From: Pampus argenteus
Taxonomy: Eukaryota > Chordata > Actinopteri > Scombriformes > Stromateidae
Assembly (NCBI GenBank): GCA_036937835.1
Contig: CM072863.1
Coordinates: forward strand, 5,641,501 to 5,705,500
Reading direction: 5' to 3'
Length of the DNA stretch: 64,000 bases
This document shows positions 13,166-26,780 of the stretch, in pieces. Position numbers and translations under genes: made by a program. Under the pieces are notes generated by a model that ran no database searches, was not told the DNA's origin, and worked only from the letters and a program-made list of their open reading frames with translations. The stretch's first letter is position 1. Each line of letters starts with the position of its first letter.

Positions 13166-16100
13166 GTTACGGTTAATGTTAGGAAGAAATCATGGTTATG
13201 ATTCCAGGAATACTTTGACATTTCTAGAAATATCCATATTTGCTTTGTTGCTGAGTTAGATGAGAAAAAAAAAAAATCAATACCACGCTCATATCTCCCC
13301 AAAATGTTGAGATATTCCTTTAATAATAAAAAGGCAAAAAGTCACACGTGCTATGCATACACTAACCCAACCTCCACACCCAAGGGGCTACGCTACTTCC
13401 AGTAATCATCTAACGTGGACGTGATGACACGAGCCAGGCTTATTTTCAGCTTTTTTTAAACTTTAATGTTTACCTCTGTTCTCACAGGCCCAGAGTGCCT
13501 CGTGTAACTTTGCAGATCACCAAACACACATAAAGAAATGACTCAAAGAGGTTTAACTCTCTGAGGAGTAATAAGAAGGTAGTAGGTGAGTCAGGGGGCT
13601 TATGTAGATCATCCATCTGCAGAAGTTGACAGATGTTGCCCAATATCCCCTCCATGGGAAAGACCGTGCTGATGGGCCCCTAATGGAGCGTCATTTTGAA
13701 CACATCTCCTCCCCTTCATATATTATCATCCGATATATTGATTCATCATCTGTACAGACCACGCTCCGAGACTCCCCACTCTCCCTCCCCCTCTTTTTTT
13801 AAATGGTCAGCTGTGGACAGTTAATGTGAGTTATCATGGTAGGGTTCCACCTATAGGCTCAACAGAATATGGTCTCCAATACCCAATGGACAATTCCAAT
13901 GTCCAGTGTGCAACAATGTATTTTCAGCTAAATGGACTTGCTGTAACATATCACTTTAGCCCTGGGACTTATATATACATTCTCTTAACAAGTTCTTGAT
14001 ATATGTGATGTATATTCCATTTAAAGCACGCTCTAACTCTCTTCTTTATAGACAAGACGTCACGCAGAGCTTTTAAAACATGAAATAGCCTGTGTTCTGC
14101 AGGTCTCCCAGGCTAATACACTGACACGTCAAAGCTCCTCTCAGGGACTGCCTTGCTTTCACTCACTAGTTTTCCATAAAGACGGAAAAAAAAAAAATCA
14201 CTGCACAGAGAAGCAAAGACTGTGTGTGTGTGTCTGCGTATTTGTGCACTGACTGTGTGTGTGTTTGCGTCTGGAAAGGCAGGGAAAGAGATTGTGGTTG
14301 CTTCATTTTGGGTGTGTTTGGATGCGCTTTCATGTGTACACATGGTTTAAAATTTGTATTACAAAAAATCCTCCTGCATTATTGATTTTGTAGTGAAGCC
14401 TCACAAAGAATAAACAGAAATTCACACGCGCATGAACACGCGCATGCACGAACACACAAACAAACATGGACATATAGTGTTCTCTGTCTTATTGTGATTT
14501 CCTTGTATATTAGGCAAGCTGGCTGGCAGGCTGCATGCTCAGTCTGATCAATTATTTAGGCTACCTTGAGCTCTCCGGGTTTTCCCGGGATTTATTAGGT
14601 CCAGCTGCTGGAAGTTTGGCACAGTGAAAAACATGATGCATGGAGAGAGAGACAAATACCACAGAGACTTGTCAGCCATGTGCCACTTAATGCCAAGCAG
14701 GGAATGTGAGAAGTGTAAGTTCTGATTTTCAAAGCTGCGAATGGGGATAATATCTTTGCTTCTCAGCGGACAGCACACTGCCGGGAGGAAAGTTTTGGCG
14801 AGTTGCATACCCGCTTCTGTCGAGGGTGATCTCAAAAATGACATGATAACAAATTGTGTCTGAGATATGTTGCTTTTAACTTGGACGAATGAGACGTGTG
14901 AAAAAGACAGCATGTGTGTTTGTTTGCTTGAGCACAGCATCCACTGTGCACAGTGCACGTGCGCACACACTACTTAGCATTTACGTGTGTATGTGTGTGC
15001 ATGTTTTCTCCTACACAGTGGCAGCCTGCAGCAGTAATGAATGGGGCCTGGGGATAGCTGAGAGGATGGGAGGTGGCAGATCATAAATAATCATTTATCC
15101 CACCGTTTCCCCTGCTTCGCTGCCTGACAGACCACTGGGCACAGGCAGCAGCGCGAGCTGAGACGCAGCTGCACCAGCCTCAGTGCACATGTGGCCTCAA
15201 TGCTCTGGGGCAGATTTTCTTCACAGCAGGTCTATCTCGCTGATATACCAGCGAAATAAGCAAAAAGGAGAAACTTTGAAATTGCGAAGACACAAGATGA
15301 CTTGTGATCTGTGAACAGAAAAAAAAAAAAAAAAAAAAAAAGCAAGAGAACATTTGCAATGAAGAGCCAAGCAGACAACCCATCTGATGAAAAGGACTGA
15401 ACTATGCCGTAAACCAAGAGATAGGGGTATGAAGTAATGAAAAGGTAAATGAAAATCAAAAGCTGGCCTGTATTGTTATGTGTGTTATTTATCTAAAAAT
15501 CAATAGCCACCTTACCCATTAACTTTTAATGTGTACTTCCAATTGGAGCCTGAAATTAAACAGTGCTGGAGGAAATCAACAGCACCTAATGGTAGAGCCC
15601 TGGGGGGAAATTCACTCATAAACACAGGTTTCACCATTCCTGCAGAAAAGAGGTGTATTGGCTTGTGAGTGGCAAAAATTCATTCTGAACACAGAGGTGA
15701 TAAACTGAAGATCTATGGTGCACTTAAGACCATTGTCAAAAAGCTTAGCGCTATTAGTCAAGCAACATGAAGCATTCACAATCATTCATAGTAGTGTAGC
15801 CTATTGAAGTGCAATGGCTTATGTATCACAGCAGCATGATGCTGATGAAAGGAAATACAGAGAAAGAGATGTTGTACTCTCCCGGTATCCACAAGTCCCA
15901 GTGTACCAAACTTTATATTTACATTTGATGAAGGGGAGTCTCCTTAGTGAATATGGGAATGAAACAGAATTTTTAAGAAAAGTACATTATTCAGGCTCGT
16001 ACGGGGATACTTTTTGGAAATGCAGTTTTAAGTCAGTAGATCGAGGCTTGATCTCGTCTTCTTTGTTTTCCTTTTTTTTTTTTTTTTAAGATTACGTCTG

Positions 16101-17240
16101 TCTCCGTCTTCGTCTATCTGTCTGGCTTACATTGCAGGCATATGTGTGATCTCTAACTAATACAAACTACCATGACTGTGCTCAACACTCAAAGAGCAAC
16201 ATTAATCAGCGCTCCAACCCCTCGGTCTTCTCCAGCCGAGCAGAGTAAATCAGGAGGAGGTTGGACAGAGAGAGGAAAGAGGAAAAAGGCTTTTGATTTA
16301 ATTTATGGCTTCCGCTTTCATGTCGCCGCACGCCTGACTAGGTGTCAAAGTGGCATTTATGATGTATGAAATTAAATTACGGAGGAAGACCACCACACAC
16401 AAAGCACGACACACCTGCAATGTGTTCTCACCTCAGCGGCTTCACTGAAAAGGGCCCTTCATTTCCATGTGCGCAATAAGTCTCCCTCCATTTACCTCTT
16501 TTTTTCTCTATTTCTTCACTGTCTACAGAACATAACAAGAAAGCAAATCAAATCTTTATTAGGCTGGTAATCAAACAGTCACATTTTAGGACCTTCATTT
16601 GATATGGATCAACATTATCTTCAGGTTTTTTTTGTTTTTTTTTCAATGAGAGGTATAATGGGCCAAGTATCAAAATCTGACAGACTTACGGTTGATGTGT
16701 CGAAAACGATGCACAAAGTCCTCCTTATGTTCAACAGCTGTCCAGACATCACTATCAAGAATGTGTTAGTATTAGCACAGCCACCATAAAATACCTTTAT
16801 ATCCTTCATCAGTGCATTAGGAAGCTGTACATTTGTTTTGTTTTGGCTGACTACAAAAGAGCAAACAATGGTTTTAAGAGAGAATATAATTTCAATTCAC
16901 TTGCCAATAACCGGTACAACAGTGGCGGAAAGGGAGGACAAAATACAACTTCTACAAAAAAATAATGGTGCAGCACTTTATGGATCCCAACTGAGAGATT
17001 GTCTTTATGCGCTCTTCTTCCAGGTGCTTCAGAGCTGAGGGTCAGCTACAGTTCAGCGCCAATACAGCTGGTGAAACACTTGGTGGCTCGTTCATTAGCT
17101 TTGTTACACTGCAAGTCCGACAAATTCGACGAATTCTTAAGTTATCAGCATTACTTTCGATTGATAATTTGATGATACTGATTGTTGCAGATAGGCTGTA
17201 ATGATATAACTATGTATTTATCATATTTATTTAAAAAAAA
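13166..17240. other. Gene-free stretch
   Basis: No coding exon found. A repeat-free block at about 13,580-13,790 may be regulatory. GT-rich and CA-rich patches lie at 14,220-14,265 and 14,420-14,460, and an A22-type run at about 15,320-15,341. No tRNA, rRNA or hairpin of pre-miRNA quality was noticed by eye. Confidence 0.55.
13580..13790. promoter_or_regulatory. Candidate conserved non-coding element
   Basis: A unique, repeat-free block with balanced composition between AT-rich neighbours. It carries a GGTGAGTCAG (AP-1-like TGAGTCA) motif near 13,586 and AT-rich homeodomain-like cores near 13,720-13,750. No open frame continues across it. Conservation is inferred only from texture. Confidence 0.25.
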
Positions 17241-17680
17241 TGATTCTTTAGGACCATGATACATACATTCATGAATCCTCAGGACTTTGGTGATCCCTGA
17301 CGTTTACTCTACTGCTACCAAGCGAGATACAAGATTCCTTACAAACATTCATGATTCCCAGACAATGACTCCTGATGACACCTAGTGATCCCCTGATTTG
17401 TCCTCTGGTGCCACCACGAAAGAGCGAATGTCTCACGAACAAAATGGGCCGGATTAATATTTCGTTCAGACATTCATGTTCCCCTGATGATGAGCTGTAA
17501 TAACTTTTAAATGCTAAACTACTAACACTTCCTCTAAGCTCTACTTGATGTGTTTAGTGCCTAATCAGCAGATGTTATTATGCTACCATGAGTAAAAAGA
17601 CAAACATCATAGCTGCTCAAGGCTAGCTGGCTGCTGTGCGTAAGTAGTTAAAGCTTGGTTGTAGACTCTTGTTCCGATTC
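17240..17680. mobile_element. Degenerate interspersed repeat of percomorph type
   Basis: Two tandem-like segments repeat the phrases ACATTCATG, then CTCAGGACTTTGGTGATCC or CCTGATGA, then GATCCC(C)TGA with TCCTCTGGTGCCACCA. These are followed by GTGCCTAATCAGCAGATGTTA and finally TTGTAGACTCTTGTT. I recall this order from a very common intergenic repeat of percomorph fishes, whose consensus includes a TTAGTGCTAATTAGC segment and a TGTAGACTCTT end. The copy is old, with many substitutions and deletions. I cannot name its family or place its exact ends. Confidence 0.6.
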
Positions 17681-20600
17681 ATTACCTGTCAGAAGTTTTA
17701 TCTTTCTCCCTCGACAACTCGAGTGCATTCTCTATGTGTTCGTGGCTAGAAATATATTCATGCACATCAACACTGGTGGGCGTCACTCGTAAATACATTT
17801 AAGAAATTTCCATGCTGTCTAGGTTTGTAGAGTCGGTGATCATAAAACCACCACCGGCTGTTACGCTGCCCTCAGATATGATGTTTGCTGAGGTATTTGT
17901 TGCCTCCACTTCTGTGCCCCCTGATTTTACACAAGCAAATTACATTAATGTTGTTCTGTTACTGCACATGTTCTACCTGATAAATTGTTGTCTCTTTTTT
18001 CCAGTGCCCATCTCCCGCAAACAAACAAAACATCTGCATCCATCTTCTTTGTTTATGTTGGCCCGAAGCACTTGAATGCGCAGCCAGTCATAATTATGAC
18101 TTCCAAAGTTGCGGGATGCCACGAAGGCACGACCTGCTTTTCATATGCTGAGGTGACAGTGACAGAATGCTTCTGTTGGGCATAAATTGCAATAGAGTCA
18201 CCCTAACAAATTACACATATTGCAGCCTTCAGTTGACTGTAGGAAATAACAGTATTATATTATATGGGGGGAAAATGTGAGAGCAATCTGGATTTCTTGA
18301 AAAAAAAAGATCAAAAAGATCAAAAAGAATGATAATTAAATATTCAAAGCTGTGGGTACTTTGTGTATGGTTTGGTTGCCATGGACCAATATGGGTCAAG
18401 TTTCCAAGTTCAAGATATTTATGTAGATATTAGATGTGTAGATATGAACAGGCCCTCTCTTCCATAAATGGTGAGGCGGTTTGAATTCTAAAAATACGTA
18501 TGTCATAATTTGAAATTAAATTATTGCACACAAAATATAAAAGTACAAATTGTGCAGGCGACTTAGCCACACAGGCGAGTCTAACAAGAAATAGTTGACA
18601 GCTATGCACATAAAATGTGAGTAAAGTGCAAGCTGTTACGCAGCTTCTATATGGGCAAAAAACTGAAGCACATTTATTCTAAAGGTCAAAGAAACACCAT
18701 TAAAACATGCGAGTGTGGACATCATGTTACTGTACACATCTGTACACACACAGTATTTACATCCACAACTTTAAACCAATGTACCATTGTTGGTTCATTT
18801 TTGTGTACATTTTGTAAACTCATATGATTCAATTGGTGTGTGTATGATTATTAGATATATACACTCTAACAGATTGTATGACTTCATACAAGTCATATTC
18901 TACAGTTTAACATATATATAACATATTTCATTCTTTTCCTCTCATTGCTGTCTTTGATGTTTACTCAACATACCATCTAGTAAAAGGTCTCTTTTGCATT
19001 GCATTATAATATTATTGCACCCAATGTGCCTGCACTGGAGAATGGTCTGGCTACACCCATATATCATTTTGATATAATAAAAAAAAAAAAAAAAAACTTT
19101 CTGCCTCATTAGTATTTCTTTAAACCAATTACACTCATTTTGTGCAGCGCTAAGCCCAGGATGCAGTGACAATCCCCTTTTAAAACAGTAACACGCAGGT
19201 AGCGGACAGAATGACGCCTGAAATAAGCGGCCAATAGCACGCTTACATCCGGTGAACCAGACTACATCATAGCTAAAAACGCAAAAATCCTTTAATTAAG
19301 TCTTCTGACCACCTGTTGCATTATTGTTATTGTATGTATGTATAATACATGTTGTTCAAATCTGGCACTGTTGTAGCCTACATATCAACTAAAGACAATA
19401 ATTAGTGTCGTATATCTAAATATGATTTTTGCATTCATTCATTTGCACAGTCCCAACAGGTAACAGTTGACTTCTGTAAACTCTGCATATGATATGATAA
19501 GACAGTTTAATGTAGCATTTTAGATATGACCAGAGGCATTAATCTTTGGCTAAAAAATCATCCTGGTCCCTCCAGTCTAAATAATGAGGCCATGTCTAAA
19601 CCCCCACCTGCTTATGCCTCCCCTCGTTTCCTTTGCGCTTGGACTCTTCCCTCTCAAATTCACCTTCCTTAATCTTGTGTCTGCTTCCTCTCACACAGTG
19701 GCCACTTTTTCTACCGGGCTGAAAATCTGCTGAGTAACTTCTACCCTCCTCCTCCTTCCTCTATACCACCCCCAACCCCACCCTCCACACTTCCCCACTG
19801 GGCACCAATGGAAAGTGATGGGAGGAAGAAGGGAGGAGAAGGTGAAGGGGGGGGTAGGGGGGGTTGCTGCTGCTGGTGACGTTACGCGGCTCACAGGACT
19901 TGCCCGTAAATGAACTCATTTTTCATCCTGCCTCTCTCCCTCCTCCCCCTCCTGTTAATGACTGGCACTTTCCTCATATGGAGCACCGGCCCTCTGAAGA
20001 GCCTGGCGAGTGACAGAGCACCATTCATCTCCCCATGACGGAGGACGGGGGTTGGGGGAAAGGGGGGGGGGGTGTTAGGGTGAGAGCGGGAGGTAGAGCT
20101 GGCAGACGGACATGTGGACAGATGCAGGGGGAAAAAAGAGACAGAGACAGGTTGCAAGCAAGGCTAGATTAAGGAACACTACTAACAGTGGAAGCAAGGT
20201 ATGAGATAAAAGATGGGGCAGGTGGGGCAGGTACATGTCTCTCTCTGATCCGCCAAACAGTTCAAATGCCTTTAAGTAAATTAATAATCAGCATGGCTCT
20301 CTAGGCAACAGGGGGGCGACTCTAAGCAAGAGTTTCTATGGGGGCCCTATAGTGGTAATATTTTCTTACTGTTTTGTAACAATGAACGATCACGTTGAAG
20401 TTGATTTAAAGTATAACAACCAATCTTTAAGCTGATTTTATGTAGTGTGCTACAGTAAAGGTCTAGAGTCGTTTATTTTATTGTGACTGTCGGAGTATTG
20501 TAAAGGAGACTGTGGGAACCAACTTCTGTGAGCTAATGGCAGAAAACAGCTGATACTGAAGCTTATTCTACTATAATTGGGAGGGAGAAGTACCTACTTT

Positions 20601-22891
20601 GGAAAATGAACACCAAAGAGGTGGTTTATAGAATATATAAGCAGGAGCCACAGAAGTGTAACTTCGGGCTACTTCATTTCATGACTTGTACTAAACTTGG
20701 GATTTAAATGATGTGTTAAATACTGAAGTAAATCTCTATTTTGCATTGAACTCTACCAAGAATCTTTGCTCTCTCCGAACTTTTTTTGACTTGTTGTATC
20801 ACTGCTGTGAGTTTAAAGTGGTGATAAAAACCTGAAGACATTTTGAACCAGCTACAAGTTTTTATCCACATCCATCTCCTTGCAAGTAGGCCTATGCAAT
20901 CATTAGAGGTTGTACGCATAGACATCCATGTACCTCCAGTTTGTCATACTAGCACTTTTACTATGATCATCAGTCATCATTTATCATCATAAATAAATAT
21001 CTACTCCATTTACTTCTGTCCTGTTTTCATTTTCTCTTCGTTTTCTTTCTTTCTCTATCTTTTTTAGGTAATAATAAGCATATTATTGGAAGTTTTATTT
21101 TGCTGAGGACTTTTCTGAGAAAAATCATCTAAGCATTTTATGTTTACAGAAAGATCAAAAGAGAGAGCTTGTTTGGAAGAAACGTGATGCTGCCGTCGAG
21201 TGAAAAACTTTCAAGAACCAAGAAAATCTGCCAATAAGGTCAACGATTATGTTGCAGTTTATGGAAACAATTGAATGTGAGGTTCAACTAGCTCAGTGTT
21301 TTCCAATGGCTCAATAATCCCATTGTGTATTTAACTGAATTAGCTTTGCTTAGTAGCAAAAGATTAAAAAAAAAAGACTAACTATAGAAAAACATTTATT
21401 ATTATTTAACTACCCAAAGAAAGGCAGACAAAAAAAATATGGAAAACAATCATCTCCAATCAATTTAAGTCAGAATTGTTTTCCGTGATTTTAAGAAGTT
21501 GAGGTTGATTACCATGATTATGTCAAAGCTACAACTTAAAGTCCTTTTTGTTGCTCTAAAGCACTAAATGCAGTCACACTAGAGCTCACTAATGATAGTT
21601 TAATCTGTACACACACAGAAATATAAAAACAGCCATTTGTAGCTTCACGGCAAGTTACTGTTTCGACTGGGTGCAGTGAGTCTTGATGTCACAATGAGGT
21701 TGCCAGGCAGTGAGGTTGCCAAGCAACCAGTATAGAGTATTTGGTGGACCAATAAACTCTTGTTTAAACACCGTAATATCGTCACTCGTAAGTAAGAGCT
21801 GGAAATCTGTTGCTCTCTTCTTTGGATGCAGTACAATCTCTGGTACACTAGAAAATCATCCCAAGCTTTTGATTAAGAGCACTGTGCAGATCAAATACAC
21901 CCTCTTATTACATCTTTTTTTTTAAAATATAGTATAAATATGCATGAGTCAGTGATGAGTATCTCCATCTCTTGATCACTTTTAAGGGTCGACCTTTTGC
22001 TCTTTCACAGGCTGCAGAGCGTTGTGTCGAGGCAGATGTTTTCCAAAATAGAACAACTGTGATTAAAAATTCAAGCTTGCGGCGGAGAAAAACACGCCCC
22101 ACTGTTCAACACAAATCTAATTGCGCTGCCTGTTTCCTCTACTATCATATTACCTGATGGTGGGATGACGGATCGCTGAGTCTAAACAACACTATTAGGA
22201 TAGGATGTTTGTGGCTCAGATCCCAGGTTCGGTTTTGTGCAAGTAAACACCATTATTGTGATACTGGAGAGCGTGATTAATTATGATTATACAATTACGA
22301 TTATAAGAGAACGCTATACCAATGCCTCAGTGAGCTTCTGGTATCTTGAATCCGTAATCATAAACAGTAAAAAGTAAAAAAAAAAGAAAACGTTATCTAA
22401 GAAAAACTTGTTAGTGAAATAATTATGTTATGAGACCTAAAATCATCTTTAAATCTGGGCTTTTCTTGCACTGAAGCTTAGTGAAAGTTAATAATTAATA
22501 ATGTTATATGGTCAAAATAGGTCACTAAAAACTACCAATCCTACAACAATAACTGATATGTGGCCGGGGATCTTTGTAATAATACAGGATGGAAAGAAAT
22601 CGAACCAAGATAAAGAGACGACCATCATGAAATTCAACTGCATCCATGTTTGAAAGAAACATGAATATAGAGTGAATTACAGTTCAATCCGTGTCAAACA
22701 GGTCATATATGTCTGTGTATGTGTGCATCTGCACATGGCGTGAAAAACAGTTTGCTTTTGGATTTTTTATTTTTTTATTTTTTTTGCCTGCTGCGTGTGT
22801 GGCAGATGGAGTCAGGCTCAAAGTGACACTATAAAGCAACACCTGGTGGAGATGGGCTGGTCACCGCTACATCTGTGACCATCAGGAATGA

Positions 22892-22913
22892 GTGTGTGTG
22901 TGTGTGTGTGTGT
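22892..22913. repeat. (GT)n microsatellite
   Basis: About 11 GT units, followed by a looser GT-rich patch to 22,935. Confidence 0.95.
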
Positions 22914-23939
22914 ACGCAAGTGTGCATGTGTGTCCTACGGCCAGCAGAAGTGTTGGCACGCCGTGGCCAGCGTGGGTGATGGTGCCAACCTGAATTCTCT
23001 GTGAGATGCGCCAAAAAAAGCAGGAAAACACATCAGCTTGAAGATGCAAAAAAGAAGAAGAAAAAAAGATTCAGCAGCTGTGGAAATATTTGCTGTCTGG
23101 TCTGCCAAATTTTGCTCTTTAAAAGTTTTTTAATTCCTTTTATTTGTGTCTCTGTACTGTGTCCCTAAAAAATTCCAGGCATTGTATTAAATATGTGACA
23201 AAAGCTCTCAGACGTACTTGGACATAGTACAGTAATGTGTAAAAAAAATGGCTTTTTATAAGAACCTGTCGTCTTATTAAAATAGGAGGTGAATTTGCAT
23301 AAGTGAGATGTGACCTAGCTAAATATTTGAATTTTTGCCATGGCCTCCTCACCTATAATAATAATAATCTCACTGAGAAGAAATCTCTGCTTTGCCATCT
23401 AGTGTCTGGCATATAAATGTTTTATGTTGGTTTGAAACAGAGCCCTTGAACTAACAGCAAGGCTAGTCTAGATAATGTGGAACAAAAAATATATATCAGG
23501 GTGTAAAAGCTTTCTGCTATAATGGTGGGAAACGTATTTACTTTTAAACATCAAGCAATAGATTGCATTTTACAGCACTTAGAGCAACGGTGAGTTAGGA
23601 CAATGTGCCAAAACTGCAGCTTGTGGATTGAGAGAGAGACAGAGAATATACTATTAAGTAAAGTAAAATATACACGTGCAAAGTTACTAAACTAAATATC
23701 AGATGGGTGTTGAGGAGGGTACATCCATGTGACTGTGTTTCTATGCAGTCTTTACGCATCTGCGAGATGCAATACACAAGTTTCCGCAAGAAGTAAGTCC
23801 TGCTTCCTGTTCCCTCGTCACCCGCACAGTGTTTCCTTACCTTCCTCTGCCCAACTTGCTTCACAGTTAGCCATTCAGAGCCCTTTCCCGTCCCAGCAGC
23901 CCACAACCCAACCAGTCAGAAGTCATTACACCCGCTATT

Positions 23940-24180
23940 AACTCCTGCTCAGCTTCATTAGGCATGCAAATTGAGGAGGGACAAAGACTTGAAAAACTTT
24001 ACTCTGTCTGACGCCCTCCACCTCCCTTTTTTCTTTTTTTTTTATCCCCTCTCTCTTTCTCTGTCACGTTCCCTGCTGCAAAACTCCCACCTGTGTTCAA
24101 TTAAGCCTGAATTTGTATCGAATAGGCTGATGTGAGGATTTGTGTTTGTGTCTCCAAATATGAAGCCTCTAATTAGTAAA
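23940..24180. promoter_or_regulatory. Candidate conserved element with POU octamer
   Basis: It contains a perfect ATGCAAAT octamer near 23,963 and CAATTAAGCC and CTAATTAG-type homeodomain cores near 24,100 and 24,171, within otherwise unique DNA interrupted only by a pyrimidine run at 24,020-24,060. POU/homeodomain clusters of this kind are typical of developmental enhancers. Function here is inference. Confidence 0.28.
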
Positions 24181-26192
24181 GCGCACACAAACTCTACAGA
24201 CCCAGTGGCATGACTTCAACATACGTATGTACATTTTAATGCTTCTCACAGTACATACGTTTATTGTGTTGATACCGTTTCATCGGTTGTCGTCATTTCT
24301 TAAATTCTAGACTACAAATGATTTTAAATGGTTGGTGAAACTTTTGTCGAAAGGCAAACACTAGAATGAACCTTTTCAAATATTCATAAAGATCAATCTT
24401 GTTAACCCAAACACCGGTAATGAAATTTCAGAGGGTTATTATGTACGATCATGCGGGACTACAAACGAACGCGGAGAGATCCATGATGTATTAATGTACC
24501 GGCGTGACATAATTTTAAGTGGAGGAGGTTTCTCTTTTAACACCGTGACCTCCATCCCTCTTTAGTAACCCTCTCTTTGTCCCTGCTGTCTTAAAGCCGC
24601 CAACATAGGTCAGGGCCAATCCCTTGCTCTGGTGGAGCATAAATGTATTACCAGTGGGCTGAATTACCAAGGGATAACACAGTGTGTCGCGCCACGCCAC
24701 TGTGCATCACACAACTGGTTCAAACAGGTGTAAAATGTATTTAGAGGAAAAGGGAATGAAATCACCTTCTGTCAGTTTGCACAAGAAACACGCCTTTAAC
24801 ATAATCGGGATTCGACTGTATTTCCTACTGGGAGACTAGCTTAGACCAGTGGTGTGAAGGTTAGAGATGAAGGTTATGATTAGTCTCAAGTATATCTCAA
24901 GAATTGATGATTGATAATTAATGATACTAATTAAGAATATTTGAGAATTTAGAAGACTGTGAGCGGAGCTTTCTTGTCCTTGCTTGACGATACGATCCTT
25001 TATGCATTAAAACTATGGTAATACAGTGTCAATGAACCCATTTACATTGTCATCTGTGCGGCACCAGCAGCATTAAGAGTTCAGCAGTCAGCTCAGCTTT
25101 GTGGAGCTTTAGAGCAGATATTCGGTAGTAAACAGTGCCTTCCGCTGATTCATAAAAGAACTACACTGATATGACTGTCATCTAAAAAAAACTTGGAGGA
25201 ACTCTATGAGTTAAACATTTTTCACTAAGTAGAGGTAATATGTGCAAAAACGAAAAAACACGGAGGGAAACTGTTTCTTCATCAAAAAGTTTTAACATAA
25301 CTTTATACTTTTGCTCAAAGCACAGGTGTCACGTATCAAAACATAAATTCATGCATCATTTTTTTGATACGTTCCTTCCACCCTGCTCCACAGTGATGAG
25401 GCATGTCTCAGTAAAAATCTCGCCAGTGCTAAATGGTGCCATGACGCAGACGGCCTGGAGGCCAAGGGCCAGCCGGAGGACAGGTGGCAAACTAATCATG
25501 TGGAAAATGAGAGCCTGGAAGGCAAGTGTAGGGGTGGGGACGCGAGCTGATGAGGGGTGTCCACCTCGTGCTCACAGGTCCTGGTTCGACTGGGAACAAG
25601 ACCAGCACCGTGGTCCTCCATTCTGTTTGCCAGCAAGCCCCCTTTCCACCCAACAATCCCACAACTCTATTATCCGTTCAGTGTGTCCTGAAGGCCAACC
25701 TGTTGCTCAACTAGCCTTTTCTTATCCTCATTAAACAAATTCACAAGGCACTAACTCATTAAGTCATTATAATGAAATAAAGAGGATGAATAATATTATA
25801 AGCAACCTGTCTGCTCAATGTACTAATACAGTATTCTCTCTTAGCACCGTTACATAAAGCAAATAAACAAAACCCACACAGTATACAAAGACTGATCAAC
25901 AGCATTGATGCTTAACCCTGATTCTGACAATTCAGCTAATTGCAAAACTGTGTTTTGTAATAGAAAGGTTTTATAGGAATATGTAACTAGTCACTTTATC
26001 TTGGTATCGATTCATAGCATGAATTGAATTGATCTTTGGTTTTAGTATTACCAGTGCAGCTATCGTCAATACTGATGACGTCATTACTTTTCTTAAAGAT
26101 CGTTGATTGTACTTTTGTGACATTAATGTTTCTGAAGACTTGAAGACATTTTGCCACTCATCCACAGAATGATGACCTATGTCAATCGCATT

Positions 26193-26499
<307 letters not shown>

Positions 26500-26631
26500 C
26501 GTTTTGCATAATGAGTACTTTTATTTTTGATACTGATATTGCCACTGAATGACATAAGTGACTTATTAACCAGCGATAAAAGCCCACCCATACTAATGTT
26601 GCATTACCAAGTAAAAATGAAGATTTAGACT

Positions 26632-26780
26632 GTGTTTAGACCAACATTAGCCGTGCGTGGAATCACAACCTTCTCATTCACTTGAATGGGGGCAGGTTGG
26701 TGATGCAACGCAGTAAGCTCCCACCGGGTCGCCAAGGCCAAGGAGACACATTGGATCTATTGATGTATGTCAAGTCGACA
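26632..26780. mobile_element. Possible transposon remnant
   Basis: The segment begins TGTGTTTAGACCAACATTAG, continues with CTTCTCATTCACTTGAATGG and ends in a GC-richer stretch with CACCGGGTCGCCAAGGCC. This wording resembles the end of a hAT-like non-autonomous repeat in teleosts, and its opening is similar to the GTGTTCAGAC start of the 12.77 kb candidate. The copy is short and its other end is not identified. Confidence 0.3.

Larger units (their letters stand above)
17680..26190. other. Gene-free stretch
   Basis: No exon series found. It includes an A19-type run at about 19,078-19,096, G-rich and C-rich patches at 19,745-20,100, a (GT)n tract at 22,892-22,913, and repeat-poor blocks at 23,940-24,180 and 24,430-24,700. 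The 164-codon plus-strand frame at 25,240-25,734 has no recognisable domain, no flanking splice structure and no good start context, so I treat it as chance. Confidence 0.55.

Noticed and set aside
25240..25734. 164-codon plus-strand frame
   Set aside because: No recognisable domain, low-complexity ends, no splice partners or promoter; chance frames of this length are expected in 64 kb.
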